Shown here: positions 1 to 5,273 of the stretch, piece after piece
Numbering within the stretch: position 1 is the first letter of the stretch
Layout: every line of letters starts with the position of its first letter
Program-made: the position numbers and the translations under genes
Notes under the pieces: generated by a model
Database searches by the model: none
Told to the model about the DNA's origin: nothing
The model's input: only the letters and a program-made list of their open reading frames with translations
Assembly: GCA_027083715.1 (NCBI GenBank)
Contig: JALWNR010000858.1
Span: 1 to 8,762, forward strand
From: Bacteroidales bacterium
GTDB taxonomy: Bacteria > Bacteroidota > Bacteroidia > Bacteroidales > NBLH01
Length of the DNA stretch: 8,762 bases
Reading direction: 5' to 3'

Positions 1-176
1 GGCTGACACTCTAAAACCTCGCAAATAGCCTCCAAAGTAGAAAACCTTATTGCTTTTGCTTTGCCTTTTTTCAATATAGATAAATTAGCTATAGTAATAC
101 CTATTCGCTCGGAAAGCTCTGTAAGCGACATTTTTCTTTTGGCAAGCATGACATCAAGGTTTGTAATAATAGGCAT
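1..176 (-). CDS. Partial XRE/Cro-type HTH regulator (YozG-like)
   Basis: The first 58 codons of a small helix-turn-helix DNA-binding protein; the rest lies beyond the left edge. The start is the ATG at 176. The visible part begins MPIITNLDVMLAKRKMSLTE and continues with LSERIGIT and LSILKKGKAKAIRF, then STLEAICEVLECQP. This is the usual helix 2, turn, recognition helix and helix 4 pattern of short XRE proteins. It starts 10 bases after the stop of the DUF2975 gene, so the two are almost certainly cotranscribed. DUF2975 plus YozG-like HTH is a recurrent pair in Firmicutes and Bacteroidota. By analogy it probably regulates its own operon, but no target is shown here. The family call is strong; the biological role is unknown. 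Confidence 0.88.
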   Translation of the reverse strand, partial: MPIITNLDVMLAKRKMSLTELSERIGITIANLSILKKGKAKAIRFSTLEAICEVLECQ

Positions 177-186
177 AAACCTGCAA

Positions 187-801
187 TTAAATAGTTAAAT
201 CATTTTCTTCCTTTATTTCAGCACCTTTTATAAATACTTTGGCAATTACAAATATCAGCAATGCTAAAAATAAGCTGCGAAAATCAAAACTTAATCGTGC
301 CTTAAAAACAACATTATCTATTTTTAAGAAATTAACTACCTGTAAATTAACAAAATAATCTATTAATACAGGCAGTATGGCAATACCGATAACAGCATAT
401 GCAATTTTTTTTATATAAATACCATTTTTACGAATAAAGAAATTACCGGTTTCTAATCCTTTAAAAATTTTTTTTAACCACAAAACAATCAGAGTATATA
501 AAAAGGCATCGATAAAAACACTCAATATTCTGTAAAAAATAAATTTATCACCGGTTTTGGCATCATGCAATCTGCCCTCACCGTTAGATAAATATACAGT
601 GTTGTTTTGACTGGATTTATCTAAATCAATTTGCTGAAACTGCACCCGAAATCCTTTTAGTTTATATTGTTCAACTATTGGACTATCAATAACTATTAAC
701 AGGGATACTACAATCAGAGCAAAAAGAAACAACAGTTGCAAATACCAAACGATTTGCAAAATAAAGGCAATTGATTTAATAAAAGGGAATTTATTTGCCA
801 T
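187..801 (-). CDS. DUF2975 family membrane protein
   Basis: A 204-residue integral membrane protein. Four hydrophobic segments can be seen at about residues 10-38, 88-110, 130-152 and 172-192. A soluble loop at about 40-85 joins the first two. The stretch GLETGNFFIRKNGIYIKKIA (115-134), between segments 2 and 3, resembles the conserved motif of DUF2975. The protein ends in a short acidic tail (EIKEEND). It is the first gene of a leftward operon with the XRE regulator 10 bases downstream, the standard arrangement for the family. The ATG at 801 sits just downstream of a TAnnTTTG promoter element. The biochemical role is not known; the family is often suggested to sense or signal together with its HTH partner. 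Confidence is high for the family and low for any function. Confidence 0.85.
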   Translation of the reverse strand: MANKFPFIKSIAFILQIVWYLQLLFLFALIVVSLLIVIDSPIVEQYKLKGFRVQFQQIDLDKSSQNNTVYLSNGEGRLHDAKTGDKFIFYRILSVFIDAFLYTLIVLWLKKIFKGLETGNFFIRKNGIYIKKIAYAVIGIAILPVLIDYFVNLQVVNFLKIDNVVFKARLSFDFRSLFLALLIFVIAKVFIKGAEIKEENDLTI

Positions 802-821
802 AATAGGATTATATTACGACA

Positions 822-829
822 CAAATATA
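822..829 (-). promoter_or_regulatory. Bacteroidota -7 promoter element for the DUF2975 operon
   Basis: Read on the minus strand, the sequence is TATATTTG, a full match to the Bacteroidota -7 consensus TAnnTTTG. It lies about 20 bases before the DUF2975 ATG, giving a very short leader. No clear TTTG -33 element is visible; that position is occupied by the inverted repeat at 834-854, so the promoter may need or be blocked by a regulator. Confidence 0.5.
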
Positions 830-833
830 TAAA

Positions 834-854
834 TTTTATCGATTATCGATAAAA
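834..854. promoter_or_regulatory. Inverted repeat, possible operator or weak terminator
   Basis: A perfect inverted repeat with 9-base arms, TTTTATCGA and TCGATAAAA, around a 3-base centre TTA. It starts 2 bases beyond the regulator stop codon and overlaps the -33 region of the DUF2975 promoter on the same strand. It could be the binding site of the operon's own HTH protein. It could also act as a weak terminator for the Crp/Fnr gene, but the stem has few G:C pairs, so an operator seems more likely. Confidence 0.45.
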
Positions 855-856
855 AA

Positions 857-1549
857 TCAACCTAATTCGGCAACTTTACGTAAAATTTCCGGCTGTTTAA
901 TGGTAAAAACTTTACCCTCAATACCAATAATCCCGTCTTTTTTATATTCATTTAAAATTCGTACAGTATTTTCCATAGACATGGCAGAATACTCCGCTAA
1001 CTCCTTACGCGTTAATTTTAATTCAAAAGTATCACTGCGAAAAACATTTTCGGAAAAATGTAACAAAACATCAGCTAATCTACCCCTTAATTGTTTTTGA
1101 TTTATATCAATGATTTTTTTATAAACAAAATTAGTAGCTTCACTAATATTTCGAGTTAATTCAAACAGATAGTTCACATTCTTTTTTGCCAAATCAAGTA
1201 TAATGTTTGCATTAATCATGCATATTTGAGAATCTTCAAGTGTAGTAATGGTATACTGATAGACTCTGTCTCCAAAAAGCGATTGTAAACCAATATATTT
1301 GCTTTGGGTTATAATTTTAAGTATCAAGTTCTTATTTTTACCTTCTATATATAGTTTAACCGAACCTTTTGCCAAATACAAAGCATGAGTAACCTCAGTG
1401 CCCTGCTTACAAACATTCTCTCCCTTTTTAAAATTGACAATCAAACAACTGTTTTGAATTAAATCAACATCATTTGTTTGTAGCTTTGTTAAAGCATAAT
1501 CTTTATAAGGACACGTGTTACAACTGTTCGCTTGTGTAAATTTAGGCAT
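857..1549 (-). CDS. Crp/Fnr family transcriptional regulator
   Basis: A 230-residue regulator with a cyclic-nucleotide-binding-like beta barrel at about 24-120 (including FKKGENVCKQGTEVTHALYL and a GLQSLFG segment), a dimerisation helix at about 120-155, and a C-terminal winged helix at about 170-225. The recognition region reads LTRKELAEYSAMSMENTVR. An N-terminal CNTC pair (C10, C13) plus C35, C47 and C110 resembles FNR-type proteins that hold an iron-sulfur cluster, although the spacing differs from E. coli FNR. It is divergent from the sulfide oxidation genes, and a perfect FNR-type palindrome lies 75 bases upstream of its start. This suggests autoregulation and control of the sulfur genes in response to oxygen, redox or sulfur species. 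The family call is secure. The signal and cluster are inferred. Confidence 0.9.
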   Translation of the reverse strand: MPKFTQANSCNTCPYKDYALTKLQTNDVDLIQNSCLIVNFKKGENVCKQGTEVTHALYLAKGSVKLYIEGKNKNLILKIITQSKYIGLQSLFGDRVYQYTITTLEDSQICMINANIILDLAKKNVNYLFELTRNISEATNFVYKKIIDINQKQLRGRLADVLLHFSENVFRSDTFELKLTRKELAEYSAMSMENTVRILNEYKKDGIIGIEGKVFTIKQPEILRKVAELG

Positions 1550-1578
1550 AATATCAATTTAAACATTTAATAGTTGTG

Positions 1579-1609
1579 CAAATTTAATACTTAATTCATC
1601 TATATCAAA
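1579..1609 (-). promoter_or_regulatory. Bacteroidota promoter of the Crp/Fnr gene
   Basis: On the minus strand a TTTG -33 element (1609-1606) and a TAAATTTG -7 element (1586-1579) are separated by 19 bases, which fits the Bacteroidota consensus TTTG-N19-TAnnTTTG. Transcription would start near 1573-1575, leaving a leader of about 25 bases before the ATG at 1549. The FNR-type palindrome would be centred near -61, a typical class I activator distance. Confidence 0.65.
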
Positions 1610-1623
1610 CATTTATGCTTTAT

Positions 1624-1645
1624 AACATTGATGCATATCAATGTT
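1624..1645. promoter_or_regulatory. FNR/CRP-type operator palindrome
   Basis: A perfect inverted repeat with arms AACATTGAT and ATCAATGTT around the 4-base spacer GCAT. The core is TTGAT-N4-ATCAA (1628-1641), identical to the classical FNR consensus. It lies between the divergent Crp/Fnr and SQR-like genes, each of which has its own promoter. The centre is at roughly -61 for the regulator and about -75 for the sulfur operon, estimated from the -7 elements. The adjacent Crp/Fnr protein is the obvious candidate to bind it. Confidence 0.75.
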
Positions 1646-1672
1646 TTGTATGTCAAATATTTCAGTATGTTA

Positions 1673-1704
1673 TTGATTATTCATATATTTACAATGTATT
1701 TTTG
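1673..1704 (+). promoter_or_regulatory. Bacteroidota promoter of the sulfur operon
   Basis: A TTG -33 element (1673-1675) and a TATTTTTG -7 element (1697-1704) are separated by 21 bases, in line with the Bacteroidota pattern. Transcription would start near 1708-1710, giving a leader of about 45 bases before the ATG at 1754. The FNR-type palindrome lies upstream, where an activator could act. Confidence 0.55.
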
Positions 1705-1753
1705 TCGTATCTAAAAAACTTAATATTTAAATGTATAAACTAATAGATAACTC

Positions 1754-2992
1754 ATGAAAAAATTAGTGATTTTAGGAGCTGGAACAGGTGGTACCATCAT
1801 GGCTAACAGAATGCGAAAAGAGCTAGATAGAGATGAATGGGATATTACAATTGTTGATAAGTATAAAAATCATTACTACCAACCCGGTTTTCTTTTTATT
1901 CCTTTTGGAATGTATAAAAAAAGAGATGTTATTAAACCTAAGGCAGACTTTATTCCTTACGGAGTAAATTTAATTTATGGTGAAATTGACCGTGTTGACG
2001 GGGAAAAAAACCAGGTATTATTACAAGATGGTGTAATTTTAAACTACGACTTTTTAATTATTGCAACAGGTGTTAAAATTTTCCCTGACGAAACTCCAGG
2101 AATCAAAGGTAAGCTTTGGCATAAAAAAGTATTTGATTATTACACAATTGAAGGCTCGTCAGCTTTAGGTGATTTCTTTAAAACATGGGAAGGTGGCGAT
2201 TTGGTACTAAACATTGCCGAAAATCCTATAAAATGTCCTGTAGCACCTCTTGAGTTTGTAATGTTTGCCGATGCATTTTTTGTAGAAAGAGGCATGAGAG
2301 ACAAAGTAAACATTAAATTTGTTACACCTATGTCAGGGGCTTTCACAAAGCCAAGAGCATCTAAAGTGCTTGGAGGATTGTTAAAAGAAAAAAATATTGA
2401 AATAGTACCGGATTTCTACATTGAAAAAGTAGATAATGAAAATCAAAAAATTGTATCTTATGATGAGCAAGAAGTTCATTTTGATTGTTTGGTTACTATT
2501 CCTGTACACAAAGGAGATCCAATGATTGGTCGAAGCGGACTGGGCGATGATATGGATTTTGCACTTACCGACAAATATACTTTACGCTCAGATAAATTTG
2601 AAAATATATTTATTTTAGGTGATGCAGCAAACATTCCTACTTCAAAAGCAGGTTCCGTAGTTCATTTTGCATCGGAAATTGTTTTTGAAAATTTAATGTG
2701 TGCAATTGAAAACAGACCATTAACCGGTAAATTTGACGGACACTCAAATTGTTATATTGAAACCGGTTTCGGCAAAGGCGCATTGATTGATTTTAACTAT
2801 GACACAGAGCCCTTGCCGGGTCATTTTCCATTCCCGGGAATTGGACCTTTTGGTTTATTAAAAGAAACCCGCATGAATCACTACGGAAAATTACTTTTCC
2901 GCTGGATGTACTGGCATATTCTGCTAAAAGGCAAAGAAATGCCCATTAGTGCACACATGACCATGGCTGGTAAAAAATTGCATGACATTTAA
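1754..2992 (+). CDS. sqr: Sulfide:quinone oxidoreductase-like flavoprotein
   Basis: A 412-residue FAD-dependent oxidoreductase of the SQR/FCSD family, expected to oxidise sulfide (or polysulfide) at the cytoplasmic membrane and reduce quinone. Visible elements are the N-terminal dinucleotide fold GAGTGG (8-13), the ATG motif (LIIATG, 101-106), and the C-terminal FAD motif IFILGDAANIP (285-295). The typical SQR segment IKCPVAPLEF carries C161, and SNCYIETGFGKG carries C333. These probably match the two redox cysteines that bridge sulfur. Other cysteines are C245 and C316. The first of the three cysteines of bacterial type I SQR (near residue 124-128) is missing, as in some other SQR types. An aromatic, amphipathic C-terminal stretch (LLFRWMYWHILLKG) could anchor it to the membrane. 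It is first in the operon, followed by DUF1641 and sulfur carriers, which supports a sulfur role. The exact substrate is not proven. Confidence 0.83.
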   Translation: MKKLVILGAGTGGTIMANRMRKELDRDEWDITIVDKYKNHYYQPGFLFIPFGMYKKRDVIKPKADFIPYGVNLIYGEIDRVDGEKNQVLLQDGVILNYDFLIIATGVKIFPDETPGIKGKLWHKKVFDYYTIEGSSALGDFFKTWEGGDLVLNIAENPIKCPVAPLEFVMFADAFFVERGMRDKVNIKFVTPMSGAFTKPRASKVLGGLLKEKNIEIVPDFYIEKVDNENQKIVSYDEQEVHFDCLVTIPVHKGDPMIGRSGLGDDMDFALTDKYTLRSDKFENIFILGDAANIPTSKAGSVVHFASEIVFENLMCAIENRPLTGKFDGHSNCYIETGFGKGALIDFNYDTEPLPGHFPFPGIGPFGLLKETRMNHYGKLLFRWMYWHILLKGKEMPISAHMTMAGKKLHDI

Positions 2993-3014
2993 TAATTGAC
3001 AAAAAGGAAAAATC

Positions 3015-3686
3015 ATGGCTGATACAGCAATACAAGAACAAATAAATGAAATTAACCGAAAATTGGATCTTGTTCTCGAAGAAATTAATTCTCAAAGATT
3101 AAAACGGGAAGAAGTTCAGGATTTGGTTAGTGATCTTTCCATCATTAGCGAAGATGTGTTTACCAATACGGTACAAACACTGGATAAAGCCGGTGTGGAA
3201 ATGGATTATGATGCACTGAGTAATCTTCTAATTCGCTTTGTTCGTAATATCGGCACTTTCAATGACATGTTTGAAATGCTGGAAAGTGCAGCGGATTTGA
3301 TGAAAGATTTAGGTCCTATTGTAAATCAGGTAGGTATTGATGCAATTGATAAAATGGCTGAATTTGAGAAAAAAGGCTATGTAGCATTCTTTGCCGAAGC
3401 AATGAAAATTATGGATAATGTAGTAGAGCATTTTACTCCCGAAGATGTTAGTGCATTGGCTGATAATGTAGTCACTATTCTTGAAACCGTTAAGAATATG
3501 ACTCAACCCGATGTACTTGAAGCAATGAATAATGGAGTAATTATCTACAAAAGCATGGAAACCAGAGATATTCCTGAATATTCGTTATGGAAAGCATTCC
3601 GTGCAATGAATACACCGGAAATGAAACGAGGACTTGGTTTTATGATTACATTTATGCAAAAACTTTCGAAAACACTTGATAAATAA
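3015..3686 (+). CDS. DUF1641 family protein
   Basis: A 223-residue, probably all-helical soluble protein. The N-terminus (about 5-40) has heptad-like spacing and may form a coiled coil. The C-terminal part (PEYSLWKAFRAMNTPEMKRG, followed by LGFMITFMQKL) resembles the conserved end of DUF1641. No signal peptide or transmembrane segment is seen, and there is no cysteine, so it cannot carry sulfur itself. It begins 22 bases after the SQR-like stop, preceded by an AAGGA ribosome-binding-like sequence (3004-3008), unusual in this window. DUF1641 genes are repeatedly found next to SQR-type or formate-dehydrogenase-type redox genes. A role as a partner or assembly factor of the flavoprotein is plausible, but its function is unknown. 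Confidence 0.82.
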   Translation: MADTAIQEQINEINRKLDLVLEEINSQRLKREEVQDLVSDLSIISEDVFTNTVQTLDKAGVEMDYDALSNLLIRFVRNIGTFNDMFEMLESAADLMKDLGPIVNQVGIDAIDKMAEFEKKGYVAFFAEAMKIMDNVVEHFTPEDVSALADNVVTILETVKNMTQPDVLEAMNNGVIIYKSMETRDIPEYSLWKAFRAMNTPEMKRGLGFMITFMQKLSKTLDK

Positions 3687-3718
3687 ATTTAAATTGTAAC
3701 ACTTAAAATAAAATAATT

Positions 3719-4033
3719 ATGGCAGAAAAAACTTATGCAGGAGTAACAATAAATGTTGATGAAGAAGGTTATATGACTGATTCAAGCCAGTGGACAAAAG
3801 AAGTTGCCGCTGAAATTGCAAAAGAAGAAGGTATTGAAGAATTAACCGATACACATTATGCTGTTTTGGAATTTATTCGTCAAAAAGTATCAGAGGGTGC
3901 TACTTTAACCATCAGGGCAATTGGTAAATCGGGACACACTGATATTAAAGGTTTTTATAAACTGTTTCCCGGAGCTCCATTAAAAAAAGCAACTAAAATT
4001 GCAGGAGTGCCCAAACCTTCAAGTTGTGTTTAA
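3719..4033 (+). CDS. tusE: TusE/DsrC-type sulfur carrier with one C-terminal cysteine
   Basis: A 104-residue cytoplasmic sulfur-relay protein. DEEGYMTDSSQW (14-25) and the C-terminal KIAGVPKPSSCV are hallmarks of the TusE/DsrC/DsvC family. The penultimate C103 is the conserved CysA on the flexible arm. The second DsrC cysteine (CysB), 11 residues earlier, is replaced by threonine (T92, in ATKIAG where DsrC has ACKIAG). The protein also lacks the loop insertion typical of DsrC. In both respects it resembles TusE, which takes sulfur from TusBCD-type donors for tRNA thiolation. However, it sits in an SQR operon beside a DsrE2-like protein and not beside TusBCD. It likely carries a persulfide to or from that protein. 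It starts 32 bases after DUF1641 and is followed by a strong terminator. The symbol is given on family grounds; a tRNA role is not shown. Confidence 0.85.
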   Translation: MAEKTYAGVTINVDEEGYMTDSSQWTKEVAAEIAKEEGIEELTDTHYAVLEFIRQKVSEGATLTIRAIGKSGHTDIKGFYKLFPGAPLKKATKIAGVPKPSSCV

Positions 4034-4045
4034 ATGATATTTGTG

Positions 4046-4079
4046 AAAGAGCATTTCCGAAACGGATATGCTCTTTTTT
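4046..4079 (+). terminator. Intrinsic terminator between tusE and dsrE-like genes
   Basis: A strong hairpin: AAAGAGCAT (4046-4054) pairs with ATGCTCTTT (4068-4076), and TCCG pairs with CGGA around an AAA loop, with one T-T mismatch between the two stems. A run of Ts follows to 4079. It begins 12 bases after the tusE stop and ends 25 bases before the dsrE-like start, so it would terminate or reduce transcription into the next gene. Confidence 0.82.
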
Positions 4080-4104
4080 ATTTATAAATTAAAAAATTAT
4101 TAAT

Positions 4105-4605
4105 ATGAGCGACGAGAAAAAACCTTTAAAAAAAGTTCTTATAATTGTTGCTAAAGGAACAATTGAAGATGTTTATGCCGGTCTGGTAATGGCAAACGGA
4201 GCCGTTATGGAAGGTATTGAAACCAAACTTTTCTTTACATTTTTCGGACTTGATGCCATTACAAAGAAAAAAATGAACAGCTTGCACACTGCAACAGTGG
4301 GTAATCCTTCTATGACCATGCCCGGAGGTATTCCTTTTCCAACATGGTTGGGAGGTGTTCCCGGTATTGAAGCAGCAGTTTCTGCAATGATGCGCAAACA
4401 AATGGAAGAATTAGATATTCCGCCGGTAGATGAATTTTTAGAAATGATTACAGCAGGAGGTGGCGAAATTTATGCTTGTAAATTAGCTGTAGATATGTTT
4501 AAACTCAAAAAAGAAGATTTAATTGATGATTTAAACGGGATTATCACAGTTGGTGAAATGTATGAATTAGCTGCAGGAGATTATTCTCAAATTATTTTTA
4601 CTTAA
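4105..4605 (+). CDS. DsrE2-like (DsrE/DsrF/DrsH family) sulfurtransferase
   Basis: A 166-residue protein of the DsrE/F superfamily. It opens with the strand KVLIIVAKGTIEDVYAGLVM (10-29), continues with a long glycine-rich region (MPGGIPFPTWLGGVPGIEA, 72-90), and has its only cysteine, C125, in AGGGEIYACKLAVDMF. This is the position of the persulfide-carrying cysteine of DsrE2-type proteins. Such proteins exchange sulfane sulfur with TusA, rhodaneses or DsrC. No TusA or rhodanese is in the window, so the TusE-like carrier is the likely partner. It follows tusE by 71 bases with a terminator in between and no recognisable promoter, so expression probably depends on read-through. The family assignment is strong; the partner is inferred from gene order. 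Confidence 0.82.
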   Translation: MSDEKKPLKKVLIIVAKGTIEDVYAGLVMANGAVMEGIETKLFFTFFGLDAITKKKMNSLHTATVGNPSMTMPGGIPFPTWLGGVPGIEAAVSAMMRKQMEELDIPPVDEFLEMITAGGGEIYACKLAVDMFKLKKEDLIDDLNGIITVGEMYELAAGDYSQIIFT

Positions 4606-4890
4606 CCGCAATAATTCATGAAATTATCTTTAAGCAGATACAAGGCATCGAATTCCGCCGACATATTATTATATTTCAAGGAATTCGTAACGAAGTAGAT
4701 GCTTGAAGAGAATTTCAAGCGACACCCAACCTTTAGCCTCATGAGCCGAAGACGAATAAATTTGAGTGCGTTTATTTTGCAATAAAACTCGATTAATATA
4801 TTACTAATAAGGGAGTTGCATCACAGCTATAACAAAAGCGGTGAATTTTGCGGGTTAAACAAAAATTAATTTTTTAGCATAGTCCCATAA
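4606..4890. other. Gene-free stretch with several inverted repeats
   Basis: No convincing gene is visible. The stretch contains CGAATTCC (4649-4656) with GGAATTCG (4680-4687), GCTTGAA (4701-4707) with TTCAAGC (4714-4720), and GAGT-gcg-TTTATT with AATAAA-ACTC (4764-4790). By eye the region around 4640-4760 is richer in G and C than other intergenic DNA here. It could be a structured RNA, a dispersed repeat or a decayed gene; the sequence alone does not decide. Confidence 0.35.
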
Positions 4891-4940
4891 AGAAAAAACT
4901 GCATTATCAGCCAGGCTGACTTGCAGTTTTTCTTTTTTTT
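4891..4940. terminator. Bidirectional terminator between dsrE-like and groES genes
   Basis: A long hairpin: AAAAACTGCA (4894-4903) pairs with TGCAGTTTTT (4922-4931), with a second stem TCAGC/GCTGA around CAG inside it. Ts follow on the plus strand (4933-4940), and the A-rich left flank gives a T run on the minus strand. It lies between converging genes, 10 bases beyond the groES stop, so it can serve both. Confidence 0.8.
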
Positions 4941-4950
4941 TGATAATTAA

Positions 4951-5238
4951 TTAAATATCATCTGTTTCAACCACTTTTGCTAAAATTCCATCATATGGAA
5001 TCAATAGATAATCTTTCTCTTCAAATTTAATTTCTGTTCCCGAAAACTCTTTATATAAAACAGTATCACCAACAGCAATTTCAGTATTTTCAATATTACT
5101 GATAGCTACCACTTTGGCAAATTTATTTTTTTCTTTAGCCGAATCAGGAATAATTATGCCTGATGCTGTAGTTTGCTCGGCTTTATCTTCGGTAATATCC
5201 AATAATACATTCTGATTAACAGGTTGTAACTCTTTCAT
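4951..5238 (-). CDS. GroES-type co-chaperonin, not beside groEL
   Basis: A 95-residue Cpn10/GroES fold protein. The mobile loop that docks on GroEL (about 18-36) has the signature ASGIIIPDSAKEK, with GIII at 27-30. Further marks are AVGDTVLYKEFSGTEI (55-70) and the C-terminal strand DYLLIPYDGILAKVV. The start follows the family's N-terminal strand, but QNVLLDI replaces the more usual DRVLV form. No groEL gene is next to it; it is the second gene after the glutaredoxin fusion, 35 bases downstream on the same strand. It is therefore probably a secondary GroES paralogue, working with the GroEL made elsewhere or having a specialised role with its neighbour. The family is clear; the specialisation is inferred. 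Confidence 0.88.
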   Translation of the reverse strand: MKELQPVNQNVLLDITEDKAEQTTASGIIIPDSAKEKNKFAKVVAISNIENTEIAVGDTVLYKEFSGTEIKFEEKDYLLIPYDGILAKVVETDDI

Positions 5239-5273
5239 CTCTTTTTAATTTTAATGTTTGACTTAAATCTATT

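Noticed and set aside
2140..2346. Reading frames opposite the SQR-like gene, and similar ones opposite the DUF1641, dsrE-like, Crp/Fnr and superoxide reductase genes
   Set aside because: They lie entirely within well-supported genes and show no family features of their own.
4618..4698. A 26-codon plus-strand reading frame just after the dsrE-like gene
   Set aside because: Too short, no recognisable motif, and it runs through the arms of an inverted repeat.
4602..4742. A 46-codon minus-strand reading frame starting at the ATG at 4742
   Set aside because: It overlaps the dsrE-like stop codon, has no promoter or family resemblance, and lies in the inverted-repeat region; more likely chance or a remnant.
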